Source: Candidatus Rifleibacteriota bacterium (GTDB taxonomy: Bacteria; Muiribacteriota; Ozemobacteria; Ozemobacterales; Ozemobacteraceae). Taken from it: a stretch of 13,109 nucleotides of DNA. The notes under the pieces were generated by a model that saw nothing but the letters and a program-made list of their open reading frames with translations, was not told where the DNA came from and did no database searches. Each line of letters begins with the position of its first letter. Position 1 is the first letter of the stretch. Shown here piece by piece: positions 1 through 6,182 of the stretch. The stretch lies in contig JAQUZA010000039.1 of the NCBI GenBank assembly GCA_028691595.1, forward strand, positions 1 to 13,109, in the 5' to 3' direction. The position numbers and the translations under genes were made by a program.

Positions 1-357
1 CTTGCGAGCCAGTTCTTCAGGCTTACATTTGTTGCTCTGGGGGCAGGTCGGGCACTCAACCCGATGATTAGCGAGCAGCAATTCAACCGAAATTTTGCGG
101 ATTTCCCGAATTTCTTCGGTCGCGGTTTTTACCTTCATACCGGGTTCGGGCTTGATTGAACATGATGCCTGCAACCCCCGGCCCTCAATGTCAACGAGAC
201 ACAGTCGACAGGCCCCGTAGATGCTCAGTTCTGAGTGATAACAGAAGGTCGGAATTTCGATCCCTGAATTTCTTATGAGTTCAAGTAGATTGCGTTCGCC
301 TTCAATAGCGACGCTTTGTCCGTTGATCTGAACGAAACCCTTATCGTTGTTAGTCAT
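1..357 (-). CDS. hydA: Start of a catalytic iron-sulfur subunit, probably [FeFe]-hydrogenase HydA/HndD (partial)
   Basis: Only the first 119 residues are present; the gene continues beyond base 1. The visible part is a NuoG-type N-terminus: a plant-type [2Fe-2S] ferredoxin domain with ligands C39, C50, C53 and C66, followed by the His-Cys3 site H98, C102, C105, C111 that binds a [4Fe-4S] cluster. In HydA/HndD enzymes these clusters feed electrons to the H-cluster, which would lie outside the window. The ATG at 357 is 3 bases after the stop of the NuoF-like gene, so the two are surely co-transcribed. The same N-terminus occurs in NuoG and in NADH-linked formate dehydrogenase alpha subunits. 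The hydrogenase call therefore rests on the neighbours (NuoF with an extra ferredoxin domain, Rex) and is inference. Confidence 0.75.
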   Translation of the reverse strand, partial: MTNNDKGFVQINGQSVAIEGERNLLELIRNSGIEIPTFCYHSELSIYGACRLCLVDIEGRGLQASCSIKPEPGMKVKTATEEIREIRKISVELLLANHRVECPTCPQSNKCKPEELARK

Positions 358-360
358 GGC

Positions 361-2247
361 TCACACCCCTGTAATGGCGTTAAATTTGCAGGCTGCTGCG
401 CAGGCACCGCATTTGATGCAGAGTTCAGCATCGATAACATGAGGTTTTCTTACTTCGCCCTTGATGGCCCCGACCGGGCACTTTTTGGCACAGAGAGTGC
501 AGCCCTTGCAGAGCAACGGGTTTATCTCTGGTCTGGCCAGGGCTTTACACTGGCCTGCGGGGCACTTCTTCTGAAAAACATGAGCTTCATACTCATGCCG
601 GAAATATCTCAATGTTGAAAGAACAGGGCTTGGAGCAGTTTTTCCCAGCCCGCACAACGAGCCTTTGGCCACCGCCCTTGCCAGTTTTTCAAGGTTAACC
701 AGGGTTGTTTCATCGGCCTCGCCGCGCATGATGTCATCGAGCATTGTCAGCATCTGCCGGGTTCCTTCGCGGCAGAGAACACATTTCCCACATGATTCAT
801 TCTGGGTGAACTGCATGAAGAACCTGGCAACCGAAACCATACAGGTCGTTTTGTTCATGACAACCAGACCGCCAGAACCGACCATGGCTCCCTTTTCTTT
901 GAGCGAATCAAAGTCTACCGGCATATCGAGGTGTTCCTCGGTCAGACATCCGCCAGAAGGGCCGCCGATCTGCACGGCTTTGAAGCCGTCAGGCATCGGT
1001 TTGCCACGGTCATCGGTGACTCCACCACCTATGTTGAAGATGATTTCCCGCAATGTCGTGCCAAACGGCACTTCTATTAAACCGGTATTAGCAACATGCC
1101 CGGTGAGGGCAAAAGTTTTCGTCCCCGGGGATTTGTCTGTGCCCTGTTCTCTGAACCATCTGGCACCGTTGCGCATAATAAGCGGGACACAGGCGAGTGT
1201 TTCGACGTTGTTGATAACAGTGGGTTTGCCAAACAGGCCACTTTCAGCTGGAAACGGCGGTTTCGGAGTCGGCATGCCTCTTTTGCCTTCGATTGAGGCG
1301 ATCAGCGCCGTTTCTTCACCGCAGACAAACGCACCGGCACCTTCCATTACATTTACGTCGAATTCAAAACCGGTGCCAAAAATATTTTTGCCAAGGATAC
1401 CCTTGCCACGAGCATCTTCGATGGCTTTACGCATGCGTTTAACAGCCAGGGGGTATTCTGCCCGGCAGTAAATTACCCCTTCGTTGGCTTCAATTGCCCG
1501 GGCTGCAATCATCATGCCTTCAATCACCGAATGTGGATTGCCTTCCATGACGCTTCTGTCCATAAATGCACCTGGGTCGCCTTCGTCGGCATTGCAGATA
1601 ACATATTTTTTGGGATTTTTGTGAACCAGGGTCAACTGCCACTTTTTGCCGGTAGGAAACCCGCCGCCGCCACGACCGCGCAGCCCTGAATGCAGAATCT
1701 CTTCGCAGACGGTTTCGGGTTTCATTTTGGCAATAGCAGTTTCGGCACCTGAATAGCCGCCGTGGGCAATGTATTCAGTTATATCTTCGGGGCAGATGTG
1801 ACCGCATTCTTTCAAAACTGTGCGTTTCTGGCGCTTGTAGAAGGTGATGTCGTCGCTGCCTTTGGCATGTTTGCCGGTTGCCGGTTCAACAAAAAGCAGA
1901 CGGTCGACCAGTTCCCCCTTCATGAGTGTTTTTTCGACGATTTCCTCGGCATCTGCTGCCTTAACCTTTGTGTAAAGAATGTTTTCGGGCATTATGGTGA
2001 CGAGCGGACCCATCTGGCAGAAGCCATGGCAGCCACTCTTTGACACCCTGATGTCGCTCTTTTCTTCCTGGTGGGTTTCAACCCGAACCTTCAATCCAGC
2101 ATCGGTGATTTTTTTCACAAGTGCGTCGATCAATGGTAAGGCACCGTTGGCGACACAGGCAGTGCCGGCGCAAACGATCACCCGTCGCTCTTCAGCATGT
2201 TCATTAAATTCTGAGGCAATTTTCTTCAGATCGATGTTGTTGCTCAT
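361..2247 (-). CDS. hydB: NuoF-like NADH-binding FMN/iron-sulfur subunit (HydB/HndC type)
   Basis: This 628-residue subunit would take electrons from, or give them to, NAD(P)H through FMN and pass them along iron-sulfur clusters to the catalytic subunit. Domains in order: a thioredoxin-like [2Fe-2S] domain with C26, C31, C73, C77; a NuoF core with the glycine-rich FMN/NADH motif GLRGRGGGGFPTGKKW at 188-203; an SLBB region; a [4Fe-4S] site C486, C489, C492 and C532; and a C-terminal 2x[4Fe-4S] ferredoxin domain (about 575-628) with motifs CKGCTLCAKKC and CIKCGACAAAC. The added N- and C-terminal domains are typical of HydB/HndC of NAD(P)-linked [FeFe] hydrogenases and of NADH-linked formate dehydrogenases, rather than of plain complex I NuoF. 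The start overlaps the upstream stop by 4 bases (ATGA) and follows a GGAGG site. Soluble and cytoplasmic. Sure of family, less sure of the final substrate. Confidence 0.93.
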   Translation of the reverse strand: MSNNIDLKKIASEFNEHAEERRVIVCAGTACVANGALPLIDALVKKITDAGLKVRVETHQEEKSDIRVSKSGCHGFCQMGPLVTIMPENILYTKVKAADAEEIVEKTLMKGELVDRLLFVEPATGKHAKGSDDITFYKRQKRTVLKECGHICPEDITEYIAHGGYSGAETAIAKMKPETVCEEILHSGLRGRGGGGFPTGKKWQLTLVHKNPKKYVICNADEGDPGAFMDRSVMEGNPHSVIEGMMIAARAIEANEGVIYCRAEYPLAVKRMRKAIEDARGKGILGKNIFGTGFEFDVNVMEGAGAFVCGEETALIASIEGKRGMPTPKPPFPAESGLFGKPTVINNVETLACVPLIMRNGARWFREQGTDKSPGTKTFALTGHVANTGLIEVPFGTTLREIIFNIGGGVTDDRGKPMPDGFKAVQIGGPSGGCLTEEHLDMPVDFDSLKEKGAMVGSGGLVVMNKTTCMVSVARFFMQFTQNESCGKCVLCREGTRQMLTMLDDIMRGEADETTLVNLEKLARAVAKGSLCGLGKTAPSPVLSTLRYFRHEYEAHVFQKKCPAGQCKALARPEINPLLCKGCTLCAKKCPVGAIKGEVRKPHVIDAELCIKCGACAAACKFNAITGV

Positions 2248-2744
2248 TTGCCTTCCTCCCGGGCGATAATTTCGTCAATCAGTGCTACGGTAGCTTCTGG
2301 TGTCATCAGGCCATGAACTTCTTCATTAATGACCAGAACCGGTGCCAGGCCGCAAGCGCCCAGACAGGAAACGGTTTCGACGGTAAAAAGCATGTCAGGA
2401 GTCGTCATTTTTTCTGGTGTGAGTTTCAGTTTTGCCGTCAACGCTTCGAGAATCGGAATCGATTTCTTAACGTGACAGGCAGTACCATCACAGACTTTGA
2501 TCAGATACTTTCCTTTGGGTGTCAGGGCAAAGTGTGAATAGAAGGTGGCAACGCCGTAAACCTGTGCTGAGGGTATACCGAGCGAAGTTGCTACGTAATA
2601 CATTACATCCTCAGGAAGGTAGCGGTACTCTTCCTGGACTGCCTGCAAAATCGGAACCAGCTTTGAGCTGTCGTTATTGTAACGCTCGATGATTTCGCAG
2701 ACTTTTTCGAACTTTCGCATCATTGTGTCTGTCTGGTCGGTCAT
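2244..2744 (-). CDS. hydC: NuoE-like thioredoxin-fold [2Fe-2S] subunit (HydC/HndA type)
   Basis: A 166-residue protein of the 24-kDa NuoE family, the normal length. An N-terminal helical part (about 1-75, including the family-typical segment YGVATFYSHF) precedes a thioredoxin-like domain with [2Fe-2S] ligands C85, C90, C127 and C131 in the motifs CDGTACH and CLGAC. It partners the NuoF-like subunit as the NADH-side electron module of a bifurcating or NAD(P)-reducing hydrogenase or related enzyme. The ATG at 2744 overlaps the stop of rex by 4 bases and has a strong AGGAGGT ribosome site about 7 bases upstream, inside the end of rex, so translation is likely coupled. No missing ligands. Confidence 0.93.
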   Translation of the reverse strand: MTDQTDTMMRKFEKVCEIIERYNNDSSKLVPILQAVQEEYRYLPEDVMYYVATSLGIPSAQVYGVATFYSHFALTPKGKYLIKVCDGTACHVKKSIPILEALTAKLKLTPEKMTTPDMLFTVETVSCLGACGLAPVLVINEEVHGLMTPEATVALIDEIIAREEGK

Positions 2745-3409
2745 TTCACGACCTCCTGTCTAAGTTTTCCTGACTGCATGAGCAGCTGAAGTTTTTTTGA
2801 GAGAACCGCAAGGCCCGATGCGAGATTTTCGTTTTGTACAATCACTCCTTCGGGTACCTTGATTACAGCCGGAGCAAAGTTCCAGATTCCTCTGATACCA
2901 CCAGCGACCATCTGGTCGGCAATCTGCTGTGCCGCTGATTCGGGGGTAGAGATAACACCGATTCTTACTTTCATGCGGGTGCAGAGGTTTGTCAGTTTGT
3001 CTGAATGCAAAACCTTAACATCACAAAAAGACTGGCCGACAATAGCCGCATCAGTGTCGAAAGCGGCAACAATCTTGAAGCCATAGCGCTGAAATCCTTC
3101 ATATTTGAGCAGTGCTTTGCCCATGTTGCCGACTCCGGCCAGAAAGGCCTCGTCGATGCGGTTCCAGCCAAAAAAGTTTTCGAGACTTTTCAAGAGAGAT
3201 TCAACCTGATACCCAACTTTTGGAAGCCCGCGAATACCTGTATAAGCAAGATCCTTGCGAATCTGCGGCGGATCAAGATTGAGATCGTTGCCGATATGTG
3301 TGCATGAAATGACCTCCCGGCCATTGGCCAGAACGGTTTTTAGATAATGATAGTAGAGCGGCAGTCTTCTCAGGGTTGGTTCTGGAATATGACTGATCGA
3401 ATTATTCAT
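2741..3409 (-). CDS. rex: Redox-sensing transcriptional repressor Rex
   Basis: A 222-residue protein with the Rex layout: an N-terminal winged helix (about 1-80) with the typical run ISCTHIGNDLNLDPPQIRKD, then a Rossmann NAD(H)-binding domain with the dinucleotide loop GVGNMG at 92-97 and an acidic strand end AFDTD near 115-120, and a C-terminal swapped helix (NLASGLAVLSKKL). Rex dimers bind operators when NADH is low and leave when the NADH/NAD+ ratio rises. As first gene of the operon it probably controls both itself and the downstream NADH-linked enzyme. The ATG at 3409 follows GGAG with 7 bases spacing. The loop is GVGNMG where many homologues have GAGNLG, a conservative change. Confidence 0.95.
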   Translation of the reverse strand: MNNSISHIPEPTLRRLPLYYHYLKTVLANGREVISCTHIGNDLNLDPPQIRKDLAYTGIRGLPKVGYQVESLLKSLENFFGWNRIDEAFLAGVGNMGKALLKYEGFQRYGFKIVAAFDTDAAIVGQSFCDVKVLHSDKLTNLCTRMKVRIGVISTPESAAQQIADQMVAGGIRGIWNFAPAVIKVPEGVIVQNENLASGLAVLSKKLQLLMQSGKLRQEVVK

Positions 3410-3455
3410 CTTTTTCTCCGCTTTACGGTCTTGAATCTGTTCTCTTTAATGTTTC

Positions 3456-3503
3456 GGGCTTTTTGCAACTGCCCGGCCTTGCACTTTTACAGGCAAAAAG
3501 CCC
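3456..3503 (-). promoter_or_regulatory. Long hairpin in the rex leader
   Basis: GGGCTTTTTGC at 3456-3466 is the exact reverse complement of GCAAAAAGCCC at 3493-3503, giving an 11-bp stem. In the rex transcript a further CUG/CAG trio can pair inside it after a 2-base UU bulge, leaving a loop of about 18 bases. It lies roughly 47 to 94 bases upstream of the rex start codon. No run of U follows on either strand, so it is not a plain intrinsic terminator. A leader element affecting stability or translation is possible; function is unknown. Confidence 0.55.
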
Positions 3504-3540
3504 CATCAGACCTGAAAAAAAATTCCAAATTCAGCGATCT

Positions 3541-3569
3541 TTGCAAACAATCTTGCAAACAATCAGTTA
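3541..3569. repeat. Tandem 12-base repeat TTGCAAACAATC
   Basis: TTGCAAACAATC occurs twice head to tail at 3541-3552 and 3553-3564, followed by AGTTA. The second unit with its flank (TGCAAACAATCAGTTA, 3554-3569) recurs with one mismatch at 3697-3712 on the other side of the rex promoter. It could be a duplicated binding site or a relic of simple-sequence slippage. Confidence 0.8.
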
Positions 3570-3584
3570 TTTTTATCAATAATT

Positions 3585-3598
3585 TTTTATCGATAAAA
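3585..3598. promoter_or_regulatory. AT-rich perfect palindrome, possible operator
   Basis: TTTTATCGATAAAA is a perfect 14-bp palindrome. It sits just downstream of the predicted transcription start of the rex operon (about 3611), where a bound repressor would block transcription. A related half, TTTTTATCAATAA, lies next to it at about 3570-3582. It does not match the known Rex consensus, so the binding protein, if any, is unknown. Confidence 0.4.
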
Positions 3599-3617
3599 TT
3601 TTACTGATCACATTTTT

Positions 3618-3646
3618 AATATAAGATAGATCGGCAGATTCGTCAA
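3618..3646 (-). promoter_or_regulatory. Sigma-70-type promoter of the rex operon
   Basis: Reading the minus strand, -35 TTGACG (3646-3641) and -10 TATATT (3623-3618) are separated by exactly 17 bases. Transcription would start near 3611 and leave a leader of about 200 bases before rex. This is the best promoter match in the region. Confidence 0.65.
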
Positions 3647-3652
3647 GAGATT

Positions 3653-3670
3653 TTGTGAAAAAAATCTCAT
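3653..3670. promoter_or_regulatory. Possible Rex operator
   Basis: TTGTGA-N6-TCTCAT compares with the usual Rex box TTGTGA-N6-TCACAA: the first half is exact, the second matches at 4 of 6 positions. It ends 7 bases upstream of the predicted -35 element of the rex promoter, a place from which a repressor could still interfere. Autoregulation by Rex is common in other bacteria, which supports the call, but the site is imperfect. Confidence 0.4.
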
Positions 3671-3696
3671 TTGTGTTTTCGTTCTTTTATGAGGCC

Positions 3697-3764
3697 TGCA
3701 AACAGTCAGTTAGTCGGTCAAACAAGAGGTCGGGCAGGCGGTCGGGCAATCAAGCAGACAGGCG
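3697..3764. repeat. Degenerate repeat with 4-base phasing
   Basis: From 3697 the sequence can be cut into 17 consecutive tetramers, and from 3705 into 15 in which the first and fourth bases are always purine and the third is C in 13. GGTCGGGCA occurs at 3728-3736 and again at 3740-3748. The first 16 bases copy 3554-3569 with one mismatch. It looks like an old tetranucleotide repeat that has drifted. It is not in a likely gene. Confidence 0.6.
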
Positions 3765-3859
3765 TGAAAGTGATTGTGTGTACATAGTCGACGGGCACGA
3801 ACAAAGGTTATTGAACTGCTGGCATATGAGATTTCGCTTTAAACAGGCAATTGTCTAAT

Positions 3860-3899
3860 AAAAAGCGATTGTTTCCGGAAATTATTTCTTACCGGGAAA
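3860..3899 (-). terminator. Weak terminator candidate after the 3907-4623 gene
   Basis: On the minus strand, a short stem (TTTCC-GG with CC-GGAAA, one bulged base, 13-base loop) lies within 10 bases of the stop codon. A run of five T follows 7 bases later. The stem is short and the T run is not adjacent, so it is a poor match to a standard intrinsic terminator. Confidence 0.25.
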
Positions 3900-3906
3900 G
3901 TTGGTA

Positions 3907-4623
3907 TTAAGAAACTTTTTCCTGGTAACTTTTGGCTGTAATTGAATCCACTGCAACCAGCACCGCTGACATGAGCAGGTAAACCTGATCTGCCGGCTGC
4001 AGGGCCGCAGTTGTGTTGAGTGCAACGCGAAAATACTGGCAGGAGCGGGGAATTTCAACGAGAAGAGGCTCGCGTTCAGGGGTTGAGATGCTGAAACCCC
4101 TCCCCATGACTGGGTCTGAACCTCTGCTTTTAAGGTCAATGCCTGACTTTTCATACATGTGCCTTATCAGACTCGAATGTTTTTCTGTAAGGGCACTTTT
4201 CAGAAAAAAGTGCGCTGATTCTGCCTCTGAATCTGACAATTGATCTTCGACCGCGCAAATAATTTCTGGTTTCAGTTCTTTGACAGTGTTGCGGAATGTA
4301 CCCAGGGAAATGTTGCTGTCAAGTTTAAGCCCCGGAAGAAAATGCCAGGTTACGGGCATGTGTTTGAAATTGCATAGGCCCTTCTGTAAAAGATTAACCA
4401 GGCTGACCAGTCCGGTTCCGCTTGCAGTCAGATTCTTATTGTTCAGGCTGTAAAAAAGACAGCTGCAAGGGCCATTTCCAAATGAATAGCTCCGGGCGCG
4501 CCTGGTGAAGCGATTATCAAAAACGGCAGTGCGCTCGAAGTATTCTGTGACTTCTGCCTGAGATAAAAGTTTTTCAACTTTGATAGATTCATTCAACAGG
4601 TCATACAGGGCTGCTTCAATCAT
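3907..4623 (-). CDS. Unrecognised protein, possibly a degenerate M28/DUF4910-type aminopeptidase domain
   Basis: A 238-residue, probably cytoplasmic protein with no signal peptide or membrane helix. I do not recognise the family firmly. Its order of segments loosely follows zinc aminopeptidases of the M28/DUF4910 type. A glycine-containing helix start (ASGTGLVSLVNLL) is followed by a hydrophobic strand with FLPG, then a second strand (EIICAVED), and near the C-terminus a segment VEIPRS...LNTTAALQPAD that sits where those enzymes have the R-x-P...YHTSxDxxD motif. The histidines and acidic residues that bind zinc are not evident, so if related it would be a non-catalytic remnant; such enzymes are also much longer. 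I chose ATG 4623 over ATG 4635 because GGAGA lies 5 bases upstream of it, while the longer start has no ribosome site. Single-gene unit. Confidence 0.7.
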   Translation of the reverse strand: MIEAALYDLLNESIKVEKLLSQAEVTEYFERTAVFDNRFTRRARSYSFGNGPCSCLFYSLNNKNLTASGTGLVSLVNLLQKGLCNFKHMPVTWHFLPGLKLDSNISLGTFRNTVKELKPEIICAVEDQLSDSEAESAHFFLKSALTEKHSSLIRHMYEKSGIDLKSRGSDPVMGRGFSISTPEREPLLVEIPRSCQYFRVALNTTAALQPADQVYLLMSAVLVAVDSITAKSYQEKVS

Positions 4624-4662
4624 GGCTGTCTCCATTCAGTTGCAATACCGGCGATCGGGTTG

Positions 4663-4668
4663 ATTATA
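4663..4668 (-). promoter_or_regulatory. -10 box for the leftward 3907-4623 gene
   Basis: The minus strand reads TATAAT exactly, 40 bases before the chosen start codon at 4623. The expected -35 position is only AT-rich (no TTGACA-like hexamer), so the promoter is either weak or needs an activator. Confidence 0.4.
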
Positions 4669-4863
4669 CTATACAGTGAAATATTAATATATCGCGCTCG
4701 GCTGATACGCAATCAAATCTGAAAGCAAGAACATGAAGCCATTATGTTCCCTCCTCCGCGTTGGTGCTCAGAAGTGCTAAATCGCGGAAATGGAAGAATT
4801 GTTGTATATTCCTGCTTTAATATTTGACAGAGAACTGGTTCAGTTGTGTAAAAGGACTGTGTC

Positions 4864-4884
4864 AGCCAATTTTTTATGTTGGCT
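4864..4884. promoter_or_regulatory. Inverted repeat overlapping the asnA -35 region
   Basis: AGCCAA (4864-4869) and TTGGCT (4879-4884) form a perfect 6-bp inverted repeat with 9 bases between. Its right arm touches the -35 hexamer of the asnA promoter, so it is a possible operator. In enteric bacteria asnA is controlled by AsnC, but nothing here identifies the regulator. Confidence 0.35.
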
Positions 4885-4912
4885 TGTACCTGGTTTAAAA
4901 ATAGTCTATAAA
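4884..4912 (+). promoter_or_regulatory. Sigma-70-type promoter of asnA
   Basis: -35 TTGTAC (4884-4889) and -10 TATAAA (4907-4912) with 17 bases spacing. The predicted start near 4919 leaves a leader of about 65 bases before the asnA ATG. Confidence 0.55.
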
Positions 4913-4983
4913 GCTGTAAGAGAATTTTGTGGAAGTTTGCAGACAAACGATCAGCCGGCAGTAATTTTATTTGCGAGGTTTAA

Positions 4984-6006
4984 ATGTTATCACCTTCAGT
5001 CAACCTGACCTTGATTCAAACAGAGCGTGCTATTCTTGATCTGAAAAGACATTTTGAAGATACGCTGACCAGCGCCATGCGTTTGCACCGGGTTTCTGCG
5101 CCGATGTTCGTGGCTGCCGATTCGGGGCTTCAAGACGATCTTAACGGCATTGAGCGACCTGTTGCGTTTTCTGTCCCGGCCATAGGTGCAACCCGTTTTG
5201 AAATAGTTCACTCCCTCGCTAAATGGAAGCGTATGGCATTGGCCAGATATGGTATCCCGCAGGGTGAGGGGCTTTACACAGACATGAATGCCCTCAGACC
5301 CGACGAAGAAAGTATCAGTACCGCTATTCATTCGGTTTATGTAGATCAATGGGACTGGGAAAGAGTTATGCTGCCTGATCAGCGCAATCTCGATTTTCTT
5401 AAATCCACCGTTGAGACCATATATAATGCCATTCTGTCAACTGAACATCATATCTGCAGCCGCTATGGTCTGCAAAAGTTTCTGCCCCAGAAGATAAACT
5501 TCATTCACAGCGAAGAATTGCTCGAAAAATACCCGGGCAAGACGGCAAAAGAGCGCGAAAATGCAATCTGCAAAGAATATGGAGCTGTTTTTCTGATCGG
5601 CATTGGTGGCCCCTTGCAGGACGGTAAAATTCATGACGGGCGTGCGCCTGACTATGACGACTGGACAACTGAAACAGCACCGGATCGCCACGGTCTCAAT
5701 GGTGACATTCTCGTCTTTAACCCGGTTCTGGGCACCTCATTTGAGCTTTCTTCGATGGGTATTCGCGTCAGCCCGGAAATTCTTGAAAAACAGCTCAAGG
5801 TTCGTGGCTGCGAGCACCGGGGTCGCCTGCCATGGCACCAGGCACTGCTTGCCGGAAAACTGCCGCAGACAATCGGTGGTGGTATCGGCCAGTCGCGCCT
5901 GAGCATGCTTCTGTTGCAAAAAAGGCATATCGGGGAGGTTCAGGTAAGCGTCTGGCCAGAAGAAATGCTCAAAAAGTGTGAAGCAGAAGGTATTCAGATT
6001 CTTTAG
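4984..6006 (+). CDS. asnA: Aspartate-ammonia ligase (asparagine synthetase A)
   Basis: Makes L-asparagine from L-aspartate, ammonia and ATP (giving AMP and pyrophosphate) in the cytoplasm. At 340 residues it has the normal length of the family, which shares the class II aminoacyl-tRNA synthetase fold. Recognisable blocks are the N-terminal helix with FEDTLTSAMRLHRVSAPMFV, the segment FEIVHSLAKWKRMALARYGI (about 78-97), YVDQWDWE (about 119-126), GLNGDILVFNP, the ELSSMGIRVS block and the C-terminal GGGIGQSRLSMLLL, which holds the ATP-binding arginine of motif 3. The ATG at 4984 follows GCGAGG with 5 bases spacing. It stands alone with its own promoter, and a stem-loop follows. Using ammonia directly fits a nitrogen-replete habitat, but that is inference. 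Confidence 0.97.
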   Translation: MLSPSVNLTLIQTERAILDLKRHFEDTLTSAMRLHRVSAPMFVAADSGLQDDLNGIERPVAFSVPAIGATRFEIVHSLAKWKRMALARYGIPQGEGLYTDMNALRPDEESISTAIHSVYVDQWDWERVMLPDQRNLDFLKSTVETIYNAILSTEHHICSRYGLQKFLPQKINFIHSEELLEKYPGKTAKERENAICKEYGAVFLIGIGGPLQDGKIHDGRAPDYDDWTTETAPDRHGLNGDILVFNPVLGTSFELSSMGIRVSPEILEKQLKVRGCEHRGRLPWHQALLAGKLPQTIGGGIGQSRLSMLLLQKRHIGEVQVSVWPEEMLKKCEAEGIQIL

Positions 6007-6028
6007 TCCGCCAGGTTCTGTTATTCGA

Positions 6029-6071
6029 GGCACTCCGGGCAATGGTTCGAGAAAGTTAAGCCCGAAGTGCC
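6029..6071 (+). terminator. Stem-loop downstream of asnA
   Basis: GGCACTCCGGGC (6029-6040) pairs with GCCCGAAGTGCC (6060-6071): 11 base pairs with one C-A mismatch and a 19-base loop, starting 23 bases after the asnA stop. Only a weak GTATTT follows, then a palindrome TTTGGCCAAA (6075-6084). It may be a factor-assisted terminator or an mRNA-stabilising hairpin. Confidence 0.45.
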
Positions 6072-6182
6072 GTATTTGGCCAAAAACCGTCTGGTGACTT
6101 CAGACATTTGCCAACCACGAACCCTTTAATTCAAGAGCGACAAAGGATCATGGGGTATTTGCGGCGCATTTGCAGCATTTTA

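Larger units (their letters stand above)
3410..3906. other. 497-base intergenic region upstream of rex
   Basis: No convincing gene on either strand; the short open frames here lack ribosome sites and recognisable sequence. The half next to rex is its probable leader, with a long inverted repeat (3456-3503), a tandem 12-mer (3541-3564) and an AT-rich palindrome (3585-3598). Then come the promoter (3618-3646) and a possible Rex box (3653-3670). Beyond 3690 lies a GC-richer patch of 4-base-phased degenerate repeats (3697-3764). The last 50 bases may hold the weak terminator of the convergently placed upstream gene on the same strand. Confidence 0.7.
4624..4983. other. Divergent promoter region between the 3907-4623 gene and asnA
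   Basis: About 360 bases without a convincing gene. It carries a TATAAT box for the leftward gene (4663-4668), a small inverted repeat GAACAT/ATGTTC (4729-4749), an inverted repeat and promoter for asnA (4864-4912) and the asnA ribosome site GCGAGG (4973-4978). A minus-strand frame at 4713-4946 has no family likeness and low-complexity AT-rich sequence; I treat it as non-coding. Confidence 0.6.

Noticed and set aside
665..1471. A 268-residue open frame on the plus strand opposite the NuoF-like gene
   Set aside because: It lies wholly antisense to a clear iron-sulfur flavoprotein gene, has no ribosome site or family likeness, and reflects the codon bias of the real gene.
3541..3764. CRISPR-like array upstream of rex
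   Set aside because: The repeats are short, degenerate and adjacent without uniform spacers, and no cas genes are near.
3655..3858. A 67-residue open frame over the phased repeats upstream of rex
   Set aside because: It has no Shine-Dalgarno site, begins inside the possible Rex box, and its composition only reflects the repeats.
4842..4867. TTGTGT...CTGTGTCA upstream of asnA as a second Rex box
   Set aside because: The halves are in direct rather than inverted order and the spacing is wrong.
4713..4946. Minus-strand frame, and a 9-residue leader peptide within it preceded by a GGAGG-like run
   Set aside because: The frame has no recognisable sequence, and the small peptide lies upstream of the -10 box of the next gene, so it would not be on its transcript.
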